NCBI GenBank assembly: GCA_002103105.1
Contig: DAAY01000007.1
Coordinates: 1 to 64,000, forward strand
Direction of reading: 5' to 3'
Origin: Candidatus Gastranaerophilales bacterium HUM_1
Lineage (GTDB): Bacteria; Cyanobacteriota; Vampirovibrionia; Gastranaerophilales; Gastranaerophilaceae
Length of the DNA stretch: 64,000 nt
The notes under the pieces were generated by a model. That model saw only the letters and a program-made list of their open reading frames with translations, was not told the DNA's origin and searched no databases. Positions 16,713 through 24,642 of the stretch are shown piece after piece (position 1 is the first letter of the stretch; the number at the start of each line of letters is the position of its first letter). The position numbers and the translations under genes were made by a program.

Positions 16713-18335
16713 ATGGATACAAAAACAATTACTCAACTATCAAAATTATTTAGAGCAAGATTCCCTTACATATACATAACAACTTGGGAAGAAGATAGAG
16801 CAATTTCTCTAATAAAGAAAATGGCAAAATCTGAAAAACTAATAAGAATTCCTAGAGAGGTGTATATTTGGACACAAACAAACGGCTTTATGCTTGATGG
16901 TCAAAAAATTGAAGGAACTCAAAGCCCAGACAAAGCAATTGATTTTATTAGTGAATGCAACAAAAATGCAATTTTTGTGATGTGCGATTTTCACATCTAT
17001 TTTGGAGTAAAGGGTCGCCAAGTTGACTATAATGTAGTACGTAGATTAAGAGATAACATTTCAGACCTAAAAACAAGTAAATTTAGAAAGAATGTAATTT
17101 TCATTGCATCTGAATTACTAATCCCAGAAACAATGCAAAAAGAAATAACCATTCTTGATATGCCTCTTCCAACTCTAGAGGACATAAAAGCAAAATTAGA
17201 TAAAATGGTTTCTCAAAACAAACAAATTGACACATCAGAACTCACCCCAGACGGAAAAGAAAGATTATGTAAGGCCGCACTAGGTTTAACGCTCCAAGAA
17301 GCAGAGAATGCTTTCGCACTTGCAATGGTTAATGACGGAAAAATTGATGGAAAAGATTTGAATGTAATTTTAGCTGAAAAAATGCAAGTTATTAAAAAAA
17401 CTGGGATTTTAGAATTCATCAATACTGACATCAAAATCTCCGATATTGGTGGACTGGAAAACCTTAAAAGTTGGCTAAATAAAAGAAATAATTCTTGGTC
17501 CGAAGCAGCAAAAAAATATTGTCTTCCTGCTCCAAAAGGAGTTCTAATTACTGGGGTTCCTGGTTGCGGAAAAAGTTTAACAGCAAAAGCAATGAGTGCA
17601 GCTTGGCAACTACCACTTCTTAAACTTGATTTTGGTAAGATTTTTTCAGGCATTGTAGGTAGTTCGGAAGAAAATATGAGAAGAGCTATCAAAACCGCAG
17701 AAGCTGTTGCGCCTTCAATTCTTTGGGTTGATGAAATCGAAAAGAGTTTAAGTGGAATGAATTCAAACGGAGATAGCGGAACATCCTCAAGAATTTTCGG
17801 AACATTCCTTACTTGGATGCAAGAAAAAACAGCTCCCGTGTTTGTTATTGCAACAGCAAACAATATCAGTAGCCTTCCAGCAGAACTTTTAAGAAAAGGG
17901 CGTTTTGATGAAATCTTCTTTGTAGATTTACCAACAGAAAGAGAAAGAGAAGAAATCTTTAAACTACACTTAATGAAAAGATTAAAAAACTCTGATGTTG
18001 CAAGTAAAATTGATTTAACAAGTGAACTATTTAAAGAATTAGCTTCACAAACAGAAGGTTTTGTCGGTGCAGAAATTGAACAAGTTGTAATTTCCGCATT
18101 ATACGAAGCATTTTTCAACAATAGACCATTAGAAGTTCAAGATTTGATAAACACAATTAAAAATGTAGTTCCTCTTTCTGTAACACAAAAAGAACAAATT
18201 TTATCACTTCGACAATGGGCAAATATCAGAGCCGTGGCAGCAACAAGAAAAGATGATATGGCTCATTATGGCTCTAAAAATGATAGCGAGGAAGACGTAA
18301 ACGCTTCTCGTGGTGGAAGAGCCTTAGACGTATAA
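16713..18335 (+). CDS. ycf46: AAA ATPase, Ycf46-like
   Basis: 540 residues. The N-terminal 250 residues are the Ycf46-type domain (YIYITTWEEDRAI near 20; a run IFVMCDFHIYF near 95). The AAA domain has Walker A GVPGCGKS (about 281-288), the pore-loop region around SGIVGSSEENMRRAI, Walker B ILWVDEIEKS (about 336-345) and a sensor/Arg region ELLRKGRFDEIFFVDLP. This architecture is that of Ycf46, encoded in red-algal plastids and cyanobacteria. RBS GAGGG precedes ATG 16713. It is the third gene of a tight operon. Plastid and cyanobacterial homologues have no settled molecular role. Confidence 0.85.
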   Translation: MDTKTITQLSKLFRARFPYIYITTWEEDRAISLIKKMAKSEKLIRIPREVYIWTQTNGFMLDGQKIEGTQSPDKAIDFISECNKNAIFVMCDFHIYFGVKGRQVDYNVVRRLRDNISDLKTSKFRKNVIFIASELLIPETMQKEITILDMPLPTLEDIKAKLDKMVSQNKQIDTSELTPDGKERLCKAALGLTLQEAENAFALAMVNDGKIDGKDLNVILAEKMQVIKKTGILEFINTDIKISDIGGLENLKSWLNKRNNSWSEAAKKYCLPAPKGVLITGVPGCGKSLTAKAMSAAWQLPLLKLDFGKIFSGIVGSSEENMRRAIKTAEAVAPSILWVDEIEKSLSGMNSNGDSGTSSRIFGTFLTWMQEKTAPVFVIATANNISSLPAELLRKGRFDEIFFVDLPTEREREEIFKLHLMKRLKNSDVASKIDLTSELFKELASQTEGFVGAEIEQVVISALYEAFFNNRPLEVQDLINTIKNVVPLSVTQKEQILSLRQWANIRAVAATRKDDMAHYGSKNDSEEDVNASRGGRALDV

Positions 18336-18355
18336 AGAAAGGATTATATAGACAA

Positions 18356-19621
18356 ATGTCCATCACTCTTATGGCTTATCCTATGGCATTTTTAATAAAT
18401 CCAGAAGAGGCTAAGAATGAAAAATTAAAAAGAGCATCCGATGATAAAGTTGTAAACGAAGAAGTTGCGACTGAAAATCTTCGTGCAATTAGGGTTTTGA
18501 CAAATATCAAATTAGAAGAACTAAATGGTATTATGTCAATGATAGATTGCCAAAAACACGATTCTTATACATATAGTTTCCAAAATGGACTGCGAGTAAA
18601 CTGGGTTCCAAATGGTAAATATTGTTCAGCCGTTCTTTCTGGAGGAAAAAACGCTAAATTTTTGCAACAAAATGGCGAAGATTTTTTCAAACAACTTGAC
18701 GAATACGCAATGCGTAATGTTAGGTTGATTGAGTCTAATGAATTTTTTTATTATACATATGACACTGCATACCAAAATATGCGAGATATTTATGCAAAAC
18801 TTAAAGACCAAGGAGCAAAGCATATTTATTCAACCGAAGATGACGAAGTTGTTGCAGAAGTAGAAGGTCAGAATGTAAAGTATTTCAAGCCTCAAAATGA
18901 ATCCAATTATATATTAGAAGTTGAGCAAAAAGTAACTATTATGAATATTGGAATGTCTGGAGATTTTGAAGGTACAAATGTTCGCTACGGTTATCTTTCT
19001 AATTTAAAAATTCAAACAAATATCAAACAAGAAGAACTCAAAACTCTTTTAAGAAAAGCAAATTACCTATATTATTCTGGAAATTCATCAACTCCGTTAA
19101 AAAATAGTGATGCAACCCTAAATTGGGTTTATAAAAACGGATTTTATGTCGCAGAATTTTCTGGAACAAACAATGCAGCAATAAATCAAGAAGCAGAAAT
19201 CATTTTCAGAAAATTAAATATTGCAGCAGGACGAGATTTAAGACTTATCAACGACCAATCAACAATCGTATACACATATAACACGAATTACACAGACAAA
19301 GGAATTTTGCTCAATACCTTAACAGAACACGGAGCAACAGAATTAGTTGAGAATGGTGACGAAATTTCTTGCAAACTGTTTGGGATGGAAATGGTTTATT
19401 ATAAAAAAGATTCTAATGGGGGCTACGTATTAGACATAACGCAAGTTTCCAACAAAGGAGAATGTGAGGACGTAATCAATGACTTGAATGAAGAATATGG
19501 TCTAAACATTCAAGAAATGACGTATAACAAGATTAAGGAACGATTAGAGCAAGAGAATATGCGACTTGAGAGCGAATCCATAATGGACGACAACTCAATT
19601 GTTTTGACAATAGATATATAA
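18356..19621 (+). CDS. duplicated-domain protein of the Ycf46 operon, unknown
   Basis: 421 residues with two related halves (about 50-195 and 235-370). Shared anchors in order: N-W-V-x-N-G or its variant N-W-V-Y-K-N-G, then A-x-x-S-G, F-x-x-L, R-L-I, Y-T-Y-x-T, G-A, and K-x-x-x-x-x-Y-x-L near the end of each half. The C-terminal 50 residues form a charged helix (DLNEEYGLNIQEM, then KIKERLEQENMRLE). In other genomes a DUF1257 (Ycf35) protein often sits between Ycf46 and DUF2997; this product occupies that place, but convincing similarity cannot be judged by eye. No catalytic motif is evident. It probably works as a substrate or partner of the neighbouring ATPase (inference). Confidence 0.65.
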   Translation: MSITLMAYPMAFLINPEEAKNEKLKRASDDKVVNEEVATENLRAIRVLTNIKLEELNGIMSMIDCQKHDSYTYSFQNGLRVNWVPNGKYCSAVLSGGKNAKFLQQNGEDFFKQLDEYAMRNVRLIESNEFFYYTYDTAYQNMRDIYAKLKDQGAKHIYSTEDDEVVAEVEGQNVKYFKPQNESNYILEVEQKVTIMNIGMSGDFEGTNVRYGYLSNLKIQTNIKQEELKTLLRKANYLYYSGNSSTPLKNSDATLNWVYKNGFYVAEFSGTNNAAINQEAEIIFRKLNIAAGRDLRLINDQSTIVYTYNTNYTDKGILLNTLTEHGATELVENGDEISCKLFGMEMVYYKKDSNGGYVLDITQVSNKGECEDVINDLNEEYGLNIQEMTYNKIKERLEQENMRLESESIMDDNSIVLTIDI

Positions 19622-19632
19622 GAGAAAAATAT

Positions 19633-19836
19633 ATGGGTAAGATGAAAATTAGACTGTTTCCAGACGGAACAATACAGATGGAAACAGAAGGAATAAAAGG
19701 TAAAAGATGCATGGATTACGCTAAGGTCTTGGCAAAATTAGCAGATGCAAAGATTTCAAGCATAGAAAAAACTGACGAATACTACCAAACAGAAGTTCTA
19801 AGACTTGACGAAACTCAGCATTTACAGGATAATTAA
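19633..19836 (+). CDS. DUF2997-like small protein
   Basis: 67 residues: MGKMKIRLFPDGTIQMETEG, then KGKRCMDYAKVLAKL and DEYYQTEV. This matches the DUF2997 pattern, 'I-x-P-D-G-x-[IV] ... E-G-x-x-G-x-x-C ... Y-Y-x', a family found beside Ycf46/Ycf35 genes. The conserved Cys sits in GKRC. It begins 11 bases after the upstream stop and ends 8 bases before tRNA-Ser. Function unknown; the small beta-strand-rich fold and conserved Cys fit a carrier or redox adaptor, which is speculation. Confidence 0.75.
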   Translation: MGKMKIRLFPDGTIQMETEGIKGKRCMDYAKVLAKLADAKISSIEKTDEYYQTEVLRLDETQHLQDN

Positions 19837-19844
19837 AACATTAA

Positions 19845-19933
19845 AGAGAGGTGTCCGAGAGGTTTAAGGTGCAATCTTGGAAAGGTTGTGTGGGGGTAAC
19901 ACTCCACCGTGGGTTCGAATCCCATCCTCTCTG
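19845..19933 (+). tRNA. tRNA-Ser (GGA)
   Basis: Acceptor stem AGAGAGG (19845-19851) pairs with CCTCTCT (19926-19932), discriminator G. The anticodon loop TTGGAAA between CAATC and GGTTG gives anticodon GGA, reading UCC/UCU. A long variable arm (GTGGGGGTAACACTCCAC) and T-loop GTTCGAATC fit class II tRNA-Ser. CCA is not encoded. It begins only 8 bases after the DUF2997-like gene and is followed by a terminator, so it is probably co-transcribed with that operon. Confidence 0.95.
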
Positions 19934-19945
19934 TTTTTAATATTT

Positions 19946-19977
19946 AAGGTCGTGTTAAACATATCTAGCACGACCTT
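19946..19977 (+). terminator. terminator after tRNA-Ser
   Basis: AAGGTCGTG (19946-19954) pairs with CACGACCTT (19969-19977), followed by ACTATATTTTT. It ends the operon plus tRNA. Confidence 0.75.
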
Positions 19978-20052
19978 ACTATATTTTTATAATTTGACTT
20001 GTAGTTTGAGAAAATACATTAGGTAAAACGAGAAATAATTACATATTTGTAT

Positions 20053-20058
20053 TATAAT
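20053..20058 (+). promoter_or_regulatory. -10 box of the restriction-modification cassette, predicted leaderless start
   Basis: TATAAT, six bases (TAACAC), then ATG 20065. No Shine-Dalgarno lies between them. Confidence 0.6.
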
Positions 20059-20064
20059 TAACAC

Positions 20065-20868
20065 ATGCAGAAGTTTTATGAAAAAGAAGATATAACTTTA
20101 TTTCAGGGTGATTGTATTGAAATTTTGAACAAGGCAACTCCTGAATCTGTTGATATGATTTTTGCAGACCCGCCATATATGCTTTCAAATGGTGGAATAA
20201 CTTGTCAATCCGGCAAGGTTGTTTCTGTTAACAAAGGGAAATGGGATAAAAGCAAAGGATTAGATGAGGATTTTGAATTCCATCAAAAATGGATTAATGC
20301 TTGCAAAAGAGTTTTAAAACCAAACGGTACAATTTGGATATCAGGGACTTACCATTCAATCTATGCTTGCGGTTTTGCTTTGCAAAAAGCAGGGTTTAAA
20401 ATTCTGAATGATATTTGCTGGTTTAAACCAAATGCTTCTCCGAATATGAGTTGCAGATATTTTACCGCAAGTCATGAAACTTTATTATGGGCAAAAAAAG
20501 ACCCAAAATGTAAACATACTTTTAATTACGAAACAATGAAAAATGGGGATTGGGGCGATGATATCCTTAAAAAGCCTAACAAGCAAATGCGCTCCGTTTG
20601 GCAAATAGATACTCCAAAACCTTCAGAAAAAGAATTCGGCAAGCACCCGACACAAAAACCTTTAGAATTGTTAAGACGCATAATCCTTGCGTCAACTAAT
20701 AAAGGCGATTTAATACTCGATCCATTCACAGGAAGCTCAACTACTGGTATAATGGCATTAGAGTTAGGTAGGAAATTTATTGGAATAGACTTAGAAAAAG
20801 AATACTTAGACCTTTCTGTTAAAAGGTTTGAGCAAGCATTTTCAAAGAAAGATAAAGCATGGCAGTAG
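20065..20868 (+). CDS. dpnA: DNA adenine methyltransferase, DpnA type (second methylase of a DpnII system)
   Basis: 267 residues. The catalytic DPPYMLSNGG motif IV is near residue 34-43 and the SAM-binding motif DPFTGSSTTGIMALEL near 222, the beta-class order (catalytic motif before FxGxG). The conserved HPTQKPLELLRR also lies in the second half. In Streptococcus DpnII systems DpnA methylates GATC, including single-stranded DNA, beside DpnM and the endonuclease; gene content here is the same. It overlaps the next gene by 10 bases. A -10 box lies six bases before the ATG. Assignment follows from the motif order and neighbours. Confidence 0.88.
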   Translation: MQKFYEKEDITLFQGDCIEILNKATPESVDMIFADPPYMLSNGGITCQSGKVVSVNKGKWDKSKGLDEDFEFHQKWINACKRVLKPNGTIWISGTYHSIYACGFALQKAGFKILNDICWFKPNASPNMSCRYFTASHETLLWAKKDPKCKHTFNYETMKNGDWGDDILKKPNKQMRSVWQIDTPKPSEKEFGKHPTQKPLELLRRIILASTNKGDLILDPFTGSSTTGIMALELGRKFIGIDLEKEYLDLSVKRFEQAFSKKDKAWQ

Positions 20869-21701
20869 TTTTAGAACAATTAAAAAGTGAAACATATCCA
20901 ATTGTTAAATGGGTTGGCGGCAAACGTCAGCTTATGTTTGAACTAATTAAAAATATGCCAAAATCTTACAATCGCTATTTTGAACCTTTTATTGGCGGTG
21001 GGGCTTTATTTTTTGAATTACAACCAGATCGGGCGTATATTTCCGATATGAATGAGGAGTTAATTAACCTTTATTCGATTGTTCGAGATAATGTATATGA
21101 ACTTATTGAAGATTTAAGTAGGCACGAGGTTTCAAAGGAATATTTTTTAAAAATTCGAAATATTGACAGAACTGAAAAATATGCAGAATTGTCAGATATT
21201 GAAAGAGCAAGCCGTTTTATTTATTTGAATAGAACTTGTTTTAATGGAATGTATAGAGTTAATTCCAAAGGGGAATTTAATGTTCCGTTTGGACATTACA
21301 AAAATCCTCGTATAATTGACGAAAACAACCTTTTGAATTGTTCTGAACTATTAAAAAAGACTGAAATTAAATGTGCTGATTTTTCAGAAATTTTAACTAA
21401 GGTTAAAAAAGGTGATTTGGTTTATTTTGACCCACCTTATGTACCATTGAATGAGACTTCAAGTTTCACTTCTTATACTAAAGATGGTTTTGATATTAAT
21501 ATGCAATTCAAACTGCGAGATGTTTGCGATGAATTGGACAATAAAGGTGTTAAATTTATGCTTTCAAATTCAGATACTAAATTAGCAAATGAATTATATG
21601 CAAATTACGAAATTAAAAAAGTTTTTGCATCTCGCCAAATTAATGCAAATGCAGACGGTAGAGGCAAAATTACTGAAGTTTTAGTGAGGAATTATGACTA
21701 G
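20859..21701 (+). CDS. dpnM: DNA adenine methyltransferase, Dam/DpnM type (GATC)
   Basis: 280 residues of the alpha-class Dam family. WVGGKRQLMFEL (about 17-28) and FEPFIGGGALFFEL (near 41-54) bind SAM; the catalytic DPPYVPL is near 194, and N-R-T-C-F-N-G-M-Y-R is the Dam-specific block near 127. It protects GATC sites from the endonuclease encoded next. It overlaps the upstream methylase by 10 bases and the downstream endonuclease by 8. The arrangement M-M-R is that of DpnII/MboI loci. Confidence 0.93.
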   Translation: MAVVLEQLKSETYPIVKWVGGKRQLMFELIKNMPKSYNRYFEPFIGGGALFFELQPDRAYISDMNEELINLYSIVRDNVYELIEDLSRHEVSKEYFLKIRNIDRTEKYAELSDIERASRFIYLNRTCFNGMYRVNSKGEFNVPFGHYKNPRIIDENNLLNCSELLKKTEIKCADFSEILTKVKKGDLVYFDPPYVPLNETSSFTSYTKDGFDINMQFKLRDVCDELDNKGVKFMLSNSDTKLANELYANYEIKKVFASRQINANADGRGKITEVLVRNYD

Positions 21702-22548
21702 AGATTTTAAAGAATGGTTATCTACATTTAGACCGTGTATTGCAGATTATTGCTACTATGTAGATTTTAATAAGGTAAATAACAATGTTGATAATATTAA
21801 ACTTGAATTAAATATTTTAAATTCACTAGTTGGTTCGAAAAACATCGAAAAAGATTTTGAGGATGTTATTACTAAATATCCTGAAACTTTAAAATGCATT
21901 CCATTGCTATTAGCTGTTCGCTCTAACGAAATTTCTGTTACAGATGCTGATGGAGAATATAATTTCTCATTTAGAGAACAAAACTACAGCATAGATGATT
22001 ATAAAATGTTTATGAGAAAAACTAAATTGTTTGATTTATTGGAGAATCATATTGTCAGTAATTTAGTTGACTATGCAACTGGTGTTGAAACGGGATTAGA
22101 CAGTAATGGTCGTAAAAATCGTGGCGGACATTTAATGGAAAATCTTGTCGAAGATTACATTCAAAAAGCTGGATTTATTAAAGGGCAAAACTATTTCAAA
22201 GAAATGTATATCCACGAAATTGAAGATAAATGGAATGTTAATCTTTCTGCTATTTCAAATCAAGGCAAAATGGAAAAACGTTTTGATTTTGTAATAAAAA
22301 CTGATAATCAAATTTATGTAATCGAAACAAATTTCTATTCAAGTGGCGGCTCAAAACTTAATGAGACGGCAAGAAGCTATAAAACCTTAGCACAAGAAGT
22401 TGCTACAATAGATGGCGTAACGTTTATTTGGTTTACTGATGGCTGTGGTTGGAATAGCGCCAGAAACAATCTTGAAGAAACCTTTGATGTTTTGGATACG
22501 GTTTATAATATTCAAGATTTAGAAAATGGTATATTACAAAATTTATAA
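21694..22548 (+). CDS. type II restriction endonuclease, DpnII/MboI family (GATC)
   Basis: 284 residues. The N-terminus (RDFKEWLSTFRPCIADYCYY) and the block TKYPETLKCIPLLLAVR are typical of the DpnII/MboI family. The likely PD-(D/E)xK-type core is near FDFVIKTDNQIYVIETNFY (about 203-221). ALFNN-type ends are absent, but length is normal for the family. It should cut unmethylated GATC. The gene overlaps dpnM by 8 bases, so it is expressed after its protective methylase. Assignment rests on both sequence and operon context. Confidence 0.88.
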   Translation: MTRDFKEWLSTFRPCIADYCYYVDFNKVNNNVDNIKLELNILNSLVGSKNIEKDFEDVITKYPETLKCIPLLLAVRSNEISVTDADGEYNFSFREQNYSIDDYKMFMRKTKLFDLLENHIVSNLVDYATGVETGLDSNGRKNRGGHLMENLVEDYIQKAGFIKGQNYFKEMYIHEIEDKWNVNLSAISNQGKMEKRFDFVIKTDNQIYVIETNFYSSGGSKLNETARSYKTLAQEVATIDGVTFIWFTDGCGWNSARNNLEETFDVLDTVYNIQDLENGILQNL

Positions 22549-22558
22549 TAGGTATAAT

Positions 22559-23113
22559 ATGGATGATTTAGATAAATTTTGTAATATTGTAAAAAATCGT
22601 TCAGAAGAAAATGCAAAAACGATAAAATTATTGTATGAAAATAAATTATATGGTAATTGCGTTAGTATTTTAAGACAAGAACTTGATTCGATGGTTAGAG
22701 TTTTGTTTTTATTAACATGTGAACAGGTTAAAAGAATGATGTTTATAAAACAAACTCTAAATGATGAAAAATGGCATGATGGTAAAAGAACAATCACGGA
22801 TTATTTATTGCTTAAAAATGTTCTAAACATGTATGGTTGGGCTAGAAATGTATATTTATTTGGCTGCTCTTTTATACATCTCTCAGCTTGCCATAATTAT
22901 ATGCAAGAAGATCCGTTTTTAAAGTTATCAATAGAAGAATACAACGCAATTAAAAATTTTATGGTTCAATATCATAATTTCCCAAAAGAACAAAATATAA
23001 CTTTTATTACAATACAACCTTATTTACTAAAAATTTTTGAAAAAATAAGTGATAATTTAAAATGTCACTTAGAAAATTTAAATAAAAATCCTAGTGAAAT
23101 AAATATAATGTAA
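22559..23113 (+). CDS. unknown protein at the end of the DpnII cassette
   Basis: 184 residues from ATG 22559; an earlier ATG at 22526 would overlap the endonuclease by 23 bases. Predominantly helical and Lys/Asn-rich, with a hydrophobic patch (MVRVLFLLTCEQVKRMM) and later GWARNVYLFGCSFIHLSAC, rich in aromatic and Cys residues. No family recognised. Its position directly behind the endonuclease suggests an accessory or cargo gene of the cassette. Codon use is as AT-rich as its neighbours. Confidence 0.6.
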   Translation: MDDLDKFCNIVKNRSEENAKTIKLLYENKLYGNCVSILRQELDSMVRVLFLLTCEQVKRMMFIKQTLNDEKWHDGKRTITDYLLLKNVLNMYGWARNVYLFGCSFIHLSACHNYMQEDPFLKLSIEEYNAIKNFMVQYHNFPKEQNITFITIQPYLLKIFEKISDNLKCHLENLNKNPSEINIM

Positions 23114-23355
23114 TAATTATCTATTTTGTATATGTCCGAATGTAACTTTTTTCCTCTCTTTACCAACTTTCCTCTATTTTTACTGGTAGCCAGTAGGGTG
23201 CAATTGGTTGCCCCAAAAACAGTTATATAACGTTAATTTATTAATTTGACAAAACCTCTTCCCACCACTCGGAAGTTTTTATCTTATTTCTATCCTTATA
23301 AAAATTCAAATCCTGTCCAAGTTTAAGGCTAATTTTCCTAAACAAACAGGGAAAA

Positions 23356-23395
23356 AGGATAAATTTAAGGATAAATAAAGGATAAAAAGGATAAT
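23356..23395. repeat. four direct copies of AAGGATAA
   Basis: AAGGATAA starts at 23356, 23368, 23379 and 23388 (spacing 12, 11, 9). A reverse-oriented ATCCTTA lies near 23292. The spacing near one helical turn is iteron-like, but the run is short and A-rich. Confidence 0.5.
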
Positions 23396-23532
23396 TTTTC
23401 TTAAAAGCTAGGAAGTGGCTTGCATCTAAACAACGCCTAAATTATACCAACATTCCCTATTTTAAATTTATCCGTCAGGTTGTAATTTTTAAAATTTAAA
23501 CTAACTTTAATAATCTATGGGATTAAAAAAAA

Positions 23533-23550
23533 CGGACAGAAAACTGTCCG
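23533..23550. terminator. compact hairpin, probable terminator
   Basis: CGGACAG-AAAA-CTGTCCG, 7-bp GC-rich stem, preceded by an eight-A run (favourable for minus-strand termination after the pilin gene) and followed by CTTATTTC. Confidence 0.55.
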
Positions 23551-23641
23551 CTTATTTCATTTCTGAAACAAAAAAGGATTCACATTAACCTAAACTTTTT
23601 AGTACATAACCCAATTTGTTATTTAAACTTTATATAAAAAT

Positions 23642-23683
23642 GATAGAACAAAAGTGATTTTATTTCTCAACTTTTGTCCTATC
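23642..23683. repeat. 14-bp inverted repeat
   Basis: GATAGAACAAAAGT (23642-23655) and ACTTTTGTCCTATC (23670-23683) are reverse complements except for one position that would be G-U in RNA; loop 14 bases. It lies downstream of the pilin gene at 23766. Confidence 0.6.
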
Positions 23684-23765
23684 CATGCTAAACTTTTTAC
23701 AATAATTTACTATTGAAAATTTTATCACTGAAATTTAACCAGCAAAACCGCTTTCAGCAAATGAA

Positions 23766-24431
23766 TTAGCCCTCATCGTGTTCATCTGTATTGTAATAAT
23801 GCTTATCATCTGGAACATTATAATTGTTTTTAACTAAAGCATTAAAACATTCAGACGGAGTGTCACATGTTCCAGCACCAGTAGATACATTTCCGCTAAT
23901 GACACCGTCTTTTGAAATAAAAAATCCAAATAAATCTCTACCAACAATGTTTGGTTCATCAGGTCCATTTACATCAATAAGTACTTCACACAAAGCCTTT
24001 TTGCTTGCTTCTGCAGAAAGATTCAATTTACCATTCAAGTAAGCAATTGTCGCCCCATTTTTTAAACGAATTGCAGCTGCAGGAGGAGTTTCTTCTGCGA
24101 GGGAAAAATTTCCACCACCAATAACTCTATAGGAATCCCCCCAGCACTTTGTAGTTGAAGATGCCGAACATGTTTCACCTTTTGACGATTGGAAAAGGGC
24201 ATAAAAATCTGTTTCATTCGCAAACGCAGTTTCTGACATGTCTTTAGTATTTTTGATAATTTTTTGGTTTGCAATTGCCTGTTGAACAGCTGCGACATTG
24301 TTTTGCAATTGTATTGCAAGTGATTTGTTATTGATTGTAGTCATAAGACTCGGAATACACAGTGCCGCAATTGTACCAATAATTCCTAGTGCTATAAGTA
24401 ATTCTGTAAGTGTGAATGCTCGTTTTTGCAT
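23766..24431 (-). CDS. type IV pilin-like protein
   Basis: 221 residues. The leader MQKRA is followed by FTLTELLIALGIIGTIAAL, the class III prepilin signal processed and N-methylated at Phe by PilD, with Glu5 of the mature protein present. The hydrophobic helix assembles into the pilus. The C-terminal part carries DVNGPDEPNIVGRDLFGFF, a motif shared by all three pilin-like genes here. Several Cys suggest disulfides. RBS AAGGAAA precedes the ATG. Length and low similarity to major pilins suggest a minor pilin or pseudopilin. Confidence 0.88.
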   Translation of the reverse strand: MQKRAFTLTELLIALGIIGTIAALCIPSLMTTINNKSLAIQLQNNVAAVQQAIANQKIIKNTKDMSETAFANETDFYALFQSSKGETCSASSTTKCWGDSYRVIGGGNFSLAEETPPAAAIRLKNGATIAYLNGKLNLSAEASKKALCEVLIDVNGPDEPNIVGRDLFGFFISKDGVISGNVSTGAGTCDTPSECFNALVKNNYNVPDDKHYYNTDEHDEG

Positions 24432-24467
24432 AATTTATTTTTCCTTTTTGTTGTTTTAGGAGTTTGA

Positions 24468-24602
24468 TTGACCCCTCACCCTGCCTCTCCCTTGGAGAGG
24501 TGTGATGTTTTGTTATATCTTTGCCTGTGGTAAGACTTTTTAATTTATTTGTATTTGTTTTCTTGTTCCCTCCCCTAGGGAGGAGGGTTAGGGAGAGGGG
24601 TC
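24468..24602. repeat. intergenic palindromic repeats
   Basis: Two REP-like units: CCTCTCC-CTT-GGAGAGG near 24485-24501, and CCTCCC...GGGAGG near 24570-24588 followed by GGTTAGGGAGAGGGGTC. The same family is in other gaps of this window. Confidence 0.6.
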
Positions 24603-24642
24603 TATTCCCCTATTACCCACATTTTTAGAATTCTAAATAATC

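Larger units (their letters stand above)
23114..23765. other. gene-free tract behind the restriction-modification cassette
   Basis: No supported gene in about 650 bases. It contains a cluster of AAGGATAA direct repeats (23356-23395), a compact hairpin (23533-23550) and a long inverted repeat (23642-23683), listed separately. The rest is AT-rich with no clear coding signal and may be the scar of a mobile element. Confidence 0.5.

Noticed and set aside
17213..18121. A 302-residue antisense frame opposite the Ycf46-like gene
   Set aside because: Shadow of a strongly supported AAA ATPase; no independent features.
20065..22548. GATC depletion of the window as evidence for long residence of the restriction system
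   Set aside because: GATC sites are visible, for example near 4404, 20712 and 22907, and no count against expectation was made.
23356..23395. CRISPR-like array
   Set aside because: Repeats are only 8 bases with spacers of 1-4 bases; no cas genes in the window.
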